This document shows positions 34,701 to 45,972 of a stretch of 64,000 bases of DNA, piece by piece. Source of the stretch: Protoeuglena noctilucae (taxonomy: Eukaryota; Chlorophyta; Pedinophyceae; Marsupiomonadales; Marsupiomonadaceae). Location of the stretch: the NCBI GenBank assembly GCA_958009085.1, contig OY253668.1:1550001-1614000 (forward strand), in the 5' to 3' direction. Numbering within the stretch: the first letter of the stretch is position 1; each line of letters opens with the position of its first letter. The notes beneath the pieces were generated by a model. It was not told the origin of the DNA. It ran no database searches and saw nothing but the letters and a program-made list of their open reading frames with translations. The position numbers were made by a program, and so were the translations under genes.

Positions 34701-37340
34701 CGTCGCCTTTGCCGAAGATCCGAGAGGGGTGGTAGCTCCTGCGGATAGAACAGGGCAGGGTGCGCCGATGGGATGAGCCCACTGCCGCAGTCGATGCAGA
34801 GGGTGGGGCTGCGCAACAGGGGCATGCACACGCGCTGGCCGGGCCGCGTGCCGCACCCGAACAGCCTCCGCCGGCCCCGACGCGAGGTCACACGCTGGAC
34901 GCTCAGGCTGTTCTGCTCGAAATTGCTCGCCGCGCGGGACACCTGGACCCTGCGTTGCAGGACAAGCGCCAGCGCCGTTGTTACACAGCTCCCGCGACAG
35001 ACGACAGTCGACAGACAGCACACAGCACCGCGTCGGCATGCACTCGCCTCTTGCCGACCTCGGTGGCGGACTGGCCGCCCTCGCGGGGCCGGAAGGGCTC
35101 TGTGGCGCGGCGGTCCCCGGGAGGGACGCGCCAATCCGACGCCGACCGGTGGCGGCCGCGCCACCAGTCCTTCGAGACGACGCGGCCGGCCGCGGGGCCG
35201 TTGCTGGCGGCGTTGCCACCGGGCGGCGCTCGGGACGGCACCTCGCTGGGCTCCTTGGACCGCCCCGCCCAGGCGATGCCGCGCACCGGGGGCATGGCTG
35301 GGCTCCCGAAGAGCTCCATGAGGCCGTCCTCGTGGGCCCCCCGCGCCTTGGCGTCCTGGAGCAGCTTGCGCACCACGTTGCGGCCCTGGAAGGCCGCCCG
35401 CAGCATCAGCCTCGCTGCAGGCAAGCGACGGGACAAGCGATGGGTCAGTCGTACGTTTTTTCTCTATCGGTGCATGCGGCTCGTCTCCCGTCAAGCACCG
35501 CGGCGCGTGCAGTCAGGAGGCGCTCGCGTGGACAGAGGGGACGCGGCATGCGAGACACCAGGGCCCCCCCCTAATGTAAAGGCACTCACTCGACTTGGTG
35601 ATGCGCTTGGCGGCGTCAGCCAGAGTCAGCCCCTCCGTCCCGTCCACCTGCGCATGCTCTATGATGACGCCCGTGCTATCCAGGTGCGACCCTGCCCAGG
35701 TGAGGCTCCTGCGGGGCTCAGGTGGGAGCGCAGTGAGAGACGGCGGGTAGACGAGGGCGCGAATGTCAAGCGAGAGAGCCGACACCAGGTAACGCCCTCG
35801 CCTGAGGATCCTGGGCATGGGCCCCAGGAGCACCCACAGGGCTCCCAGGTCGATGAGGGTCATTAGGACGAGCGCCAGGGCGACGAGGGCCAGCTTGACG
35901 TACAGCATCAGCAGGGCCTCGCTCCGCGCGCAGCCGTCACGAAACACCCCGGCGACCACCCCGTCGTCCGACACCACGGCGAGCAAGCCGTGCGCGGAGG
36001 ACGCAGCCGCCGTGGGCGTGTCCAAGTTCTCCACGCCCCACACGCCACCCTCAGTGTTGAGGAGCCGACGTGCAGACACGCCCTGCCCTGAGGTGAGGGA
36101 CCCCACCCACAGAGCCTCCATGCAGCTGCCACTCTGCGGGAGGAGGAAAACGACGTGACGCGGAGTGAAAACAGCTGGACGCGCCCGCTAGTCCCAGTCG
36201 ATGGCCGACAGGCGGGTCACTGAGCTGTGCTGCGCCTTCAAGAGCCCACCTCGTTGACTCGTGTCAGGGCATCCGAGAAGGTGGTCATTGCGGACTGCGA
36301 GCTCCGGGCTGCGTCCGCGGCGGCCCATTCCACCGCGAGGGGCGCGGCGAGGTCAGCGCGGCCAGCCCCGTTCACGAAGAACACGCTCTGCATCTGGGCC
36401 GCTGCGACGATGAGCAGGACGACGACGCACTGCGCTGCCACCGCCGTGCGCCGCAGTTGCCGCATCGGGTGAGCCTCCTGCACCTCCCCGCCTTCGGCTG
36501 CCAGTGCCCAGCACCGCCGCCGGTGGAGGCAGGCGGGCACGCGCAGGAGAGGGGCGAGGAGAAGGCCGAGCGTGGCTGCCACGCAGAGAGCATCGCGGTG
36601 ACCCGCATCGTCGGCATAGTCTGACGCAGAGACGGTGTACGAGACGTGCCGCCCGGAGGCGCCAGATGCGGCGTCTGCCAGGGCGTGGGAGTGGGTCGGG
36701 ACGCGGTGCGCGAGGATCTGGCCTAGGAGGGCGGTGCCGGAAACGAATCCCACGGCGCCCAGGAGGTCCAGGGCCTCCACCCACGAAGGCCTGCGAGGGC
36801 GTGTCGGGCAGGTGTGGTGGTAGGGCGAGACGGGAGCGTTGGGCGCTGGTGGGGGGATCGGGGGGCACAAGTCGGGAATGTGAGCTCACCCGAGGAGGGA
36901 CAGGTACCCCAGGGCGTGGGCCACGCGCGCAGCCACCGTCTCCAGCAGCGACACCGATCCGGTGATTGCTATCCAGACGATGATGCCGGGTGAGAGGGCG
37001 GAGAAGCCGCTGTTCGGCGTGTCCACGGCCGCGACTTCCGGAAGGATGGCAAGGCTGGCTGCAGCAGCCACTGCCATGAATGCCCACCACCGCGATCCCA
37101 GCACCGCTGCGGCGCCGAGCGCCAAGGTCTCCGTGGTGCACCCTTGGTACGAGGCGTCTGCGCGGAGATGGAGGAATTTGGCGTGAAAGAGCAACGCATC
37201 GCGAGCCCGTTCGTGTCAAAGCGTGGCCGGGTCCCACCTTCCTCGAGGTCGTATATAGCTGCCGCAGCTGTCGTGACGTCCTCACTAATGACCCTCCTTG
37301 ACGGCATCAGCCGCGACGACAACTTGCGGATGGCCTTCAT
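31702..37340 (-). CDS. Membrane-anchored class I cyclic-nucleotide phosphodiesterase
   Basis: Seventeen exons (37238-37340, 36890-37157, 36250-36790, 35590-36133, 35048-35414, 34857-34949, 34638-34738, 34438-34576, 34256-34325, 33964-34127, 33638-33818, 33401-33544, 33031-33230, 32704-32890, 32456-32589, 31888-32345, 31702-31787) give 1,259 residues. The N-terminal 440 contain about six hydrophobic helices. The last two flank a 120-residue loop that probably faces outside or the lumen. A linker of about 200 residues leads to the PDEase_I domain with all main ligands: NPYHRWEHAVDV, ASIAHDVGHRGVSN, HLADLGSILK and YVPKSQMDYIEF (the glutamine that clamps the base). It hydrolyses cAMP and/or cGMP. 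Introns 34950-35047 and 32590-32703 are GC-AG; the latter is proven by the family string PKSQ-x-x-(Y/F)-I-(D/E)-F. The end of exon 7 (34638) is the least certain boundary. Confidence 0.92.
34052..34109 (-). repeat. 18-bp tandem repeat in the phosphodiesterase exon
   Basis: About three units of an 18-bp repeat encode PAAGTA / PAAGTV / PAAGAA just before the catalytic domain's NYLDNPYH motif. It forms a flexible Ala/Pro/Gly insert within an otherwise conserved domain and could vary in copy number between strains. Confidence 0.7.
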
Positions 37341-38386
37341 TGGACCGTCCGCACGACACCCTGCGCATGCAGTTGGCAGTTGCCGTGCAGGCGCAAATTG
37401 CGCCGCGCGTTGCCACTAAACGCGGCCATAGTAAAGCGTCCGCAAAACGCGGAGGGCGCCGAGCCGCGGCTCCCGGCAAGTGTGCCGGATCCGACGCGTG
37501 GCTTGCCACAACGGGAGCCCACGTTCAGGATCCGACAGCGGCAGCAGCTAATTTGAATCAACTTTGCGCAGAGGACAGCGGCTCAGGCCTCACCTGGGCC
37601 CCGGCTGGCGGCAGACCCGGACTTTGCCACCTCGTCCATGGGTAACGGGGCGTTCACCCCGTTGCGCGTTATCTTTGCCCTTGCCTTGTTCGCTCACAGC
37701 TCTGTCTGGGCCCGCCTATGGTCTGCGCGCGTCCCCCGGGGCGTCGTCATCTCGGGGTCGTGGCGGGAAGCGGATAGTTCAGCGCATGGAGCTTGCCGCA
37801 TGTCCAGCCGCAGTGACGGCATCTGCATTGCCTGCCGGCGTCTCCAAGGACATGTAGATACATGCGGGCGAGATATCTTGCAAGTAGCGCGCCGCACCTC
37901 GTTATATCATCCACGACCGGTCCTGCGGTGCTTGCTAGTTTTGAAGCAAGACATGCGACAAGACATCCCGCCGGGTGAGGCCGCGTGGGGCTGCAAAAGC
38001 TCGATGAAAGGCCCGGGTCGGGCGCGAGGACTCAAATATGCTTCTTCAGGAACAGCCATAAGAAAGAGTAAGAGCACGGGGAACTGATGGACTGGAGACT
38101 CGGGGTGGGCTGCAGATGAAGGGGCCAGACTTAGTAGGGGCCAGACTTGCCGCCAGTGACCTCGCGTGCTTGACGTGGAGCTCGTCGTAACCACTCTGGC
38201 CATGGCCCTGGGTCCCATTCATCTTCACGCAGTTTAGCGCGGCGACACGCCAAAAGCTCACGCCAGCCGCGCTCACATCTCCGGCGCGCACGAGCTGCCG
38301 CCCCGGGTGTTGGGGGGCGCGCGGCATCGCATGATGCTCGCAATGACATGTGCTTGGTGACTGGCTGATTTCTGTAGCCCGTAGCC
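37341..38386. promoter_or_regulatory. Divergent intergenic region (phosphodiesterase / PPR)
   Basis: This is 1,046 bp between divergent start codons. Composition falls toward the PPR gene, with A-rich patches near 38,030-38,070. No protein-like frame, TATA box or tRNA is recognisable. Non-coding first exons of either gene may lie here. Confidence 0.4.
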
Positions 38387-41357
38387 ATGCCGGCGACCTC
38401 GGAGCCCACCGTTGTGTACGACCGGCTCCTCCAGGTAAGTTTTGCCCGCCAAATCGGTCGCTCTGACCGTTCCCGCATACGTCATGCCCGCGAATGCCCA
38501 TGCGTGACGCATTGTTGGCCGGCCCGGTCGCTCCCTGCAGGAGGTGGAGCGCATCGAGCGTGACAGCCTGGACCGCGTCCGCTACAACAGCCATCCCCTG
38601 CGGGCGAATGCCGAGGAAGCGGTTGCCTCCGTCATGGAGGGTCTAGGTGAGCCGTGTCCCGCGCGAGGCTGGGCTTTCTGGGCCCCGACATGCCCACCGC
38701 AGCGGCGGGCCACGTGGCGGGCCCGCGTGGCGCGAGGGAGCCGCCGCCACTCGCCCGTGCGCCGGCACGCATTCTTTGTCTCTCTCCGCAGCGATCGAGG
38801 AGCCAAGCGACCTCGTCGACCTCATCAAGATGCTGGGACGGTCGTCGCATGGCGCGTTGGCCATGGCCGTGTATCGCAAGTTCGTCCAGCGCCGCGACCA
38901 CCCTTACCCTGACATGCGGGTCTACGACGCCACAGGTGCGCGCACGTGTGCCTGAGCGCGACGCCCGGCCACGGCGCAGGCCGCCATCGCCATCCGACCT
39001 CCCGAGCCCCGCAGTGACGGCCAACTGCATCAACATGCGCCACAAGGAATGCGTGGAAGTTTTGCTCGATATGTCCCGTTGGAAGGTCGCGGGGAGCACC
39101 TACACGTACAACATGATCATCCAGGCGTGCGGGCAGCGAGGGGACCTGACCAACGCGCTCCGCGCTTACAACGGCATGCGGGAGGCGGGGGTCGAGCCAA
39201 ACACGTTCACGTTTGCCGCCATTCTCTCCGCCTGCAACTACCGAGGCCGGCCGCATCTCGTCGAGGCGCTGCGGGTGACACTTGCTGCATGTCCCCCCAT
39301 GCTCGCCCGCCTGCCTCGCTGCCCGCCGCGGACGCCCGGCCACCAGTTTGATTCCGGTCATTCGTGTGATCGCAGCTGTGGTCCGAGATGAAAGCTCACG
39401 GGCGCGTGGAGGAGGAGCTCTCCGAAGTGCTGGTGGGCGTGGTGGCATCGGCGTTGCGCCACGCGGAGGATTCCAAAACGCTGTGCGACAGTTTCACGAA
39501 GATCGAGGAGGCCTGTTGCTTGGAGGACATTCCGCTCTCGCAGCAGCAGACGGGTGAGGCGCAGGGAGGCGTGCCGAGGGCGCGGCATGCAGGCTGTCCG
39601 TCCCCGCACTCCCATCGTGGCAGCGCTTTCGTCCCCGCAGTCTTCGAGGCGGCCGTCGGACGCCTGGCGGAGCTCCGGGACTTCGCGTGCGCCACGGCCT
39701 TCTTCACGCGGGGCATGGAGCGCGGCATCCCCGCCAGCACGCGCCTGTACAACGGCTTCATCCGCTCTGCGCTCCGGAGCGGCCAGATCCAGACGGCCCT
39801 GGACCTGTTCGAGTGGATGGTCGAGGGCCGGGGCAACGGCGGCGACCCGCTCGTGGCGGATACGGAGACGTACGAGCTTTTGCTGCAGGCGTGCCACCGG
39901 CGCGGCCTGCTGGAGAAAGCCCTCGAGATCCTGGCGTGGATGGAGGGCGCGGGCGTGAAGGCCTCGGACCGGTGCTTGGAAGAGCTCTTCATGACATCGG
40001 ACATCGCCTTGCTCTGGGATGCCAAGGCGCTGGAGCTCGCCACCGAGCAGTACCGGCCCGCGGCGCAAGACGACCCCGCGGCCAGCGCCGGGGCGGTGCC
40101 CGCGGGGGAGAGCGGCGCCTTGACACGCGGGGGCGCGTCCCGGCCCCTCGCCTCGCTGCCAACCCTGTGCCACCCGGACTACCTGCGCCCGTCGCCCTAC
40201 GATGGCATGCGGCACATTTACCTGGACGACGCCGTGGGGCGCACGGAGGAGGCCATGCTCGCCGCGCGCAAGCTGGGCATCCCGGGGTGGGCGCCGCCAG
40301 AGATGCGGCCGGCGGCACCCCCGGAGGCGTCCGCGCGCGGCCAGCCCGGCGGCGACTTCGCGGCACGGGCCAGGTCCGCCGCCGAGGCTCCGGCTCCACA
40401 TCCGGGGACGTCGGCCGCGTCCTCCCCGCGCGCCCAGCGGTCCGCAGAGTCGGTCGCGTCGCCACGGGGTGCGTCGGCGCCCAGGACTCGCCCAAAGAGC
40501 GTGGCTGGGGCTTCGGGGCGGGCGTCGCCGACCATGGGAATGCGGGAACTGAAGCCCGTGCGGGAGGTGAGCAACGCCCGGCGCGCAGCACGGGTCGAGC
40601 GTGTGCGAGGGCGCTACCCTGCGCCGCTCCACCGCTGACAAGTCCTGGACCTGCCGCTCCCTCAGGCGCTTCGAAGAGCCGTGGTGGGGCCGAGCCGCTC
40701 GGTGCCTGCCGTGACACAGCAGGAGCTGTCCGCCAGCTTCAACGCCGAGGGGCATCATGGGGCACGGCCCTTGCTTGACGGTGCCAAGCTGACACGCCAG
40801 GTGTGACCGGAGTACGGGCAAGGGGCCCGAGGCGGGGTCTCGGACTGCGTGCTGGAGCACACGTGCTGTGTCGTATGTGCTGCTTTGTCGCAAGGGCCGA
40901 CCGGCTTGGACTCCCCACCGGCCGCAGCAAATGCGCTCATGGTTGCCGAGCCTCAACCGCTTCCTGGAAGAGGCCGCCAGCCCGAGGAAGAGCCCAGGGG
41001 CCCCGGGGAGGTCGCGATGGATGGAGGCAGATATGGACCTGCCCGACCTGCCCCTGTCATCTCGACTGACGCTGACGGGAGGAGGTGAGGGTGGGGTGCA
41101 TGCCCGGGATGCGGCACCGGGGGTGTCCCGTGGGCAGGCAGAGGCGCGTGGCTGACAACACGACGATGCATTTGTGTGACTGTAAAGGGCTACGTGTGCT
41201 CTTTCCCACAGGCAAGCCCCGGTTCACGCTGGCGACCATCACACGCGGAGGGTCGAAGCTCCCAGGGACCCTATCCCGCACAGCGCCGTCAGGCAGCCTC
41301 GCAGGGGACCTGTCTGCCGGTCAACTGCACTCTGCCGCAGCTACCTTGCTGGATTGA
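38387..41357 (+). CDS. Pentatricopeptide-repeat (PPR) protein
   Basis: Nine exons (38387-38434, 38541-38646, 38792-38935, 39015-39274, 39376-39553, 39641-40566, 40666-40800, 40928-41084, 41212-41357) give 699 residues with all phases matching. PPR motifs are clearest at TYTYNMIIQACGQRGDLTNA, LRAYNGMREAGVEPNTFTFA, TRLYNGFIRSALRSGQIQTA and TETYELLLQACHRRGLLEKA, so at least five repeats span roughly residues 110-420. PPR proteins bind organellar RNA base by base and steer its stability, editing or translation. The C-terminal 250 residues are Ser/Pro/Arg-rich and not PPR. No obvious transit peptide is seen (MPATSEPTVVYDRLLQ), so a different start or cytosolic location remains possible. Its first intron carries one of the few GTAAGT donors in the window. 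Confidence 0.9.
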
Positions 41358-41710
41358 CCGTGGCAGCCTACTTGCTTGCGTTAGTTCGTCCTTCTAGCAA
41401 AAAGCCGCGGACCAAGTGTCAGGTTCCACAGAAAGGTTCAAACAAACGGAACGAGACCCGTCGGAGGGCTGGGAGCATGACTCCCATAGGATAGACAGTA
41501 GGTGTCTGCTGTGGCTGGTGGCTGTGCTAGGATAGACATGATGGGGTACAAGCGGACCCCCTCTGCGGGACGCTGCAGGGATTCTCAAGTGCAGGACACG
41601 AAGTCTGCCTGGCGGCAGGTAGGGACTGGGTGCGTGTGACCATAGGTGTGCCTCCCGGCACATAGTCTCGGGGCATTGCTCAGCCTCTGTTCGCCCCGAG
41701 CCCAGTTTTG
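41358..41710. other. Convergent intergenic region (PPR / methyltransferase)
   Basis: This is 353 bp between two facing stop codons and should hold both 3' UTRs. It is somewhat AT-richer. No open frame with support and no repeats are seen. Confidence 0.55.
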
Positions 41711-42737
41711 TCACAGCTTGGAGGCCGTGATGACGACGACCGGAGTGTTGTGCCCGTGCGCTGCCAGTGAGTGCGTGCCGGCGACGCGAACGCCCTGGAA
41801 CCCTTGGCTGGACAACAGGCTCTCGGCATGCGCAGCGGTGAAGCCCCTCTTGCGGAACGCCGCCTGCGAGGGCCGGGAGGGCTGTGATCGGAGACCAGGT
41901 GCGACTTGGCTTGACAAACCGAGCAGGTGCGTTTGGCTGGCTAGGAACGGGCCGGTCGTTGGCCACTCACCCACGGCGGGGAGGGGTCCTGGACCCCAAA
42001 CTCTGCGACGAACAGGGTGCCGCCAGGACGCATCGCGCGGTGGATATCGGACAGGATGGTCTCCCGCTGAGATGCTTCAGCGTGAGACAGGACCAGGGAC
42101 ACCTGCAGATGGTGTGAGCGAGCGGGCGATGAATGACACCTCTTGGCAAGGACCTGCACGGTTCACGAGGTGCTCCGACTGCGCACTGCCCCACGCATCT
42201 CTTGCTACTGAGCTCCGGCTCAAGCGCCTGCCCTCACTGCGCCCCCAAGACTCACCACGACAATATCGAAGGCCTCCGCCTCCGCCTCCGCCTCCAAAGT
42301 CCCTGAGAGGTGGCCCCACTGCACGCGGGCACCCTTTTCGACGCCCATCTCGGCCGCCTTCTGATCCAGCACCTCGATCATAGCCGGCGATGGGTCGAGC
42401 CCCACCAATCGCAACGAGCGCGCCCCCTGCAGGCGAGGCGGGGCTCGCCGTTGGATGCGGCTGCGCGGACATGGCGGCATCGAGCGGTCCGTGAACCCAC
42501 GCGCACCTCGTTCTTCGCCATGGAGAGCAGGAAGACGCCGGGCCCGCAGCCATAGTCCAGCAAGGTCCCCTCTGGGCCCTGGGCTACATGGGGAGCCCCC
42601 TGCAGGACCAGCTCGGCGAGGGCCCTGCCCCACTCCTGCACAGCGGCCGATGCCCAGTATTCATGCCCCCACGCTGCGGTCCACGGACTCTCCGCCCCGG
42701 GGGCTCCAGACGGCGTGGCGTCGCAGGCAGCCGCCAT
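41711..42737 (-). CDS. Class I SAM-dependent methyltransferase
   Basis: Four exons (42507-42737, 42256-42426, 41971-42102, 41711-41863), all phase 0, encode 228 residues. Motif I is GTLLDYGCGPGVFLLSM. The acidic strand-2 motif LVGLDPSPAMIEVLDQKA follows directly after the first junction, then FDIVVVSLVLSHAEA (motif II) and MRPGGTLFVAEFG (motif III). It is a small Rossmann methyltransferase of the Methyltransf_11/25 type; the substrate cannot be told. An imperfect (GCC TCC)n repeat at 42277-42299 encodes EAEAEAEA before motif II. There is no targeting peptide. Start at 42737 was chosen as the first ATG in frame; CTG/GTG codons upstream stay open. Confidence 0.88.
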
Positions 42738-43209
42738 CGATGCGCCGGCGGGGCGCACCGCCGTGGCAGTTCCCCCGCCCAGCTCGATGCCTGTGCTTGG
42801 ACTGTGCTCATCGCAGACGCTGATGTTCGGGCTGCGGGCGCTGGGGCGATAGTATCTTCAATGACTGACCTTTTCGACCCTTGCCGCGTCCCCGCCGCGC
42901 ATCAGGGCACCTATTGCTCTCATCCATGTGCTCCATCGCTCAAATAGCTGTTTTCCTAGCCCCCTCGCGTGGCCGGGGGTCCCGGCGGGGGCCACACAGC
43001 GCGCGGGCCGGGGCGATCGTTTGTGGCCACAGCTCGGGGCAGGCTGACGCAGGCGGGACAAGTGGATCGGCGAGCTGGCGGCGTGGATAAGAATGCACAG
43101 AACGTTCAAACAGGCCGCGCCGGAAGCGGTCGTCACGCGATCGTCACGTCCCCCGGTGTCGGCTGCAGCGGAAGAACTTTCCAGAAAAGTGTCTGACAGC
43201 TGAATCAAA
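42738..43209. other. Intergenic region upstream of the methyltransferase
   Basis: This is 472 bp between the methyltransferase start and the patatin-like stop, both on the minus strand. It should contain the methyltransferase promoter. Nothing recognisable is seen. Confidence 0.5.
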
Positions 43210-44894
43210 TCAAGGCGAGCCGCTCGCCCCGCGGCCCCCCTCTGCGTTTTCGTCACGTTTCCCAGCTGCCTCGAGCGCCGCCGCCTGCTCCGCCAGGACC
43301 TCCTGGCGCACCAGCTCGCCCTTGGCGATCAGCCCATCGACGTCCGGCCCCGAGGCTCGCGGCACGGCTCGCCGGGTCATGGACGCAAAGGCTTTGGACC
43401 GCTGCTGCTCGTCCATGCGGCGGGCGAAGGCGTAGCCCTTCGCGTACAACGCCAGGACCTCCTCGAACGAGCGGAGCTGCGGGGGGTGCACAAGGAGCAG
43501 TGGTGGGGCCCACTTCCAGCTCCCCCGCCACTGCTAAGGCACGCCTGTGACGCCAGCCAAGGGAGCGGTCGGCTGCGGCAGAACGGAGCCATGGCATGCA
43601 GCTCGCCTTGAGGAAGTCGGCTCGGGTCCACTGGAGCTCCTCGTCCCGGAAGTAATCCAGGTCGAAACCGACCTGCCGCCTCCCATCAAAGAAGGGCTCG
43701 TAGCTGGCCACCGCCCCGTTGGACAAGAACTCGATCAGCGAGCCGTCCATGCAGGCCACGCCACGGTAGTCGACCCATGCCTTGTAATCCAGGAAGAAGG
43801 GCACGTGCACTGCGTGCACAGGCCAGCATGTTGCAGCTTGAAGTCGCGCCACGGATACCCGCCAACAGTTCCGCGTGCGGGGGTGGTCGTATGGCGCTCA
43901 TGGGTTCACATGCCTCCACAGGCGGCCCAGGGAGGCCCCACCCCATCGATGGGTCGTGGCTCACCCGAGGCCATGACCGCGTCCACGAGGTCCGCCTTGC
44001 TGCGGAATGTGTCGTACCCCTCCACCTCCAGCCCAGGAAGCTTCGTCACGATGATGGCCACGCGGCCCTGGCACCGCTCGGCAATGTTGTCCGGGAGGAG
44101 GTCCATCAGCCACTGCCGTACGAGCGAGCCCCAGACGCCCAGTAGGCCCAGAGGCCGCTCCCAGATCCCGAAACGCAGGCCCAACCTGTGGAGAAGACGG
44201 GGCCGGGCACCATCGTGGTGTGCGGCACATGCGGGGCACAGCAAGATGTTGGGAGTCCGCTCCGACGTGCAATGCCCCACCTGTACGCTTCGAGGATCAT
44301 GGTCTCCGGGAAAACTCCGCCGGCCACGAGGGCAGCCACCAAAGCGCCTGCCGATGCCCCCGTCATGCGCATCTTGTCGACCCCCTCGTAGTTATCAATC
44401 AAATACTGCACGGCGCCAACCTGCCAGAAGAAAAAGATACCTGCGGAAACGCAACGTCGGGGCGCAAGGTGCGGCACACCAGAACAAAGGGGGGTTGGTC
44501 TCCGCTGCCGCTCCCATGACCCAGTCCACGCACCTGCGCCGGGGCAGAGCAGCACCGGCTCTTTGCCCGTCTGCTGCGCCTGCTTCTCCGCGGCCTTCTT
44601 CTGCTCCCGGTCCAGGAGGAGCTCCAGGAACGACGCCCGGCCGATGGCGTCGGCAGGGAGGTCGGAGCAGACCGTCTCTTCTGCCAAGCCCGGGGGCGCG
44701 TCGGGGGCGAGGTTCAACGTAGAGGACCGGTCCTCGGCGACTTGCGACTCGCCGGCCCGCGAATTGCTGCGGCCCTTGCCCGAGACGCCCTGCCGCGTCT
44801 TCTCGGGGGCGTCGGGGGGCGACGCGATGGCCTGCACCAGGGTGCGCCAGGGCGCCACCTGCGTCGGCAAGAGAGGCGGCGTCGCGGTCGGCAT
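43210..44894 (-). CDS. Patatin-like phospholipase / acyl hydrolase
   Basis: Five exons (44534-44894, 44281-44440, 43965-44185, 43607-43809, 43210-43476) give 403 residues. The patatin fold is marked by the oxyanion loop PGAGIFFFWQVGAVQYLID, the nucleophile elbow MTGASAGALVAALVAGG (GxSxG, Ser) and the Asp-Gly dyad in RGVACMDGSLIEFLSNG. It probably releases fatty acids from glycerolipids. The N-terminal 120 residues are variable, Pro/Ala/Glu-rich, and may include an organelle-targeting leader. The last intron (43477-43606) is GC-AG: AAG|GCGAGC joins ADFLK to LRSFEEVLALYAKGYAFA in phase 0, and no GT donor does so. The start ATG at 44894 is the best visible. Confidence 0.88.
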
Positions 44895-45972
44895 ATTTCG
44901 GCGCTGCGCGTCGCCACTGCGGCTTGGGAACGGCGGCCGCAAGTTGGGAGGCCCCCCGTGCGCCGCGCTCGCAGAATCTTGGGCCACCGAACGCCTCCCA
45001 CGTATCTTCCACACACCTGAGACTTGTGTTTGTGCGCGTGCACGAGCACGCGCCCGCCCCGTGCGCGAGCGCGGGCGTCGAGATGCCCTGCCCCCACATC
45101 GGAGGCTCCCTGAGCCGTGGACAGCGCGTAGCGCAGTCTTGGGCGAACGAGAGAAGCGACACTTCTCTCAGCGTAGCTGCAGGAAAGCTCTTGATGCTCG
45201 CCACGCCCTGCTCGAGCCCGTGCGAGCACAGACATCGTGTGCCGTGCCCTCCGCTCCTCCGCGCCGCCGGCGCTTGAGTCTGCCCTGAGGGGTGTCACAG
45301 GGAGAGCTTAACATTGCTGACGACGACGCCAGATTTCGAATGAAGCGGCGGTTGGTCGAGGCTGCGGGCTCGAGCACCCGCGCACCCCATCGACAGCGCT
45401 CGCACACAGAACGATGTCACTTACGCACGTCCTGCTCACCTTCCGTTGACGAGCACGCGCGTCGCAGTTGTGGGGCCGGCGTCTGGTGGCTGCAAGACAC
45501 TGCGACGAGTCCTTCGAGGCCTGATGCTGCACAAGTGTTCCATTTTGATGGTCGCGACGTCGACGAGGAGCAACGATTCAATTTCGCGCGGTGGAGGGCA
45601 AACTCGTTTCAGGCACCATCAGCACAGCTTGAATCCGCCGGCCCAATGCATGCGACAGAAGCAGGTGTGGGGAGAGAAGCGCAGGGCTGGCGTTTGGGAC
45701 GCGGGGGGTGGGACATGGGCACTGCTTTGCCCACGAAGAGGGCCGTGGGGCTGGCCGTCAGGGACACCGCGCGTTTCCTGGTCGCCAGCGGTCACTTGCC
45801 CGATTGCCATGGTCCTAGAGGGAGCGATGCCTCACCAAGCGGGGTCGAGCAAGCGAGTTTCTGCGCGGTGAGCAACGCCGTGGTTCCTGTTACACGTCAA
45901 ACTCGCGTTCCTCGATCTGCCCACGTCCCTCTTGCTACCTAAATGCACCTGAGATGACTGAAGAGCGCGCAG
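44895..45972. other. Divergent intergenic region; may hide 5' exons of the next gene
   Basis: This is 1,078 bp between the patatin-like start (-) and the first supported exon of the unknown gene (+, 45973). A stretch near 45,520-45,610 translates to protein-like HFDGRDVDEEQRFNFARW on the plus strand and may be an upstream exon. I could not find a donor in the right phase, so it is not claimed. No repeats or RNA genes are seen. Confidence 0.4.

Noticed and set aside
40050-40620. Alternative reading of the PPR C-terminal tail as a separate gene in another frame
   Set aside because: The PPR frame stays open and joins in phase to three further exons ending at 41357. The competing frames are Arg/Pro-rich shadows.
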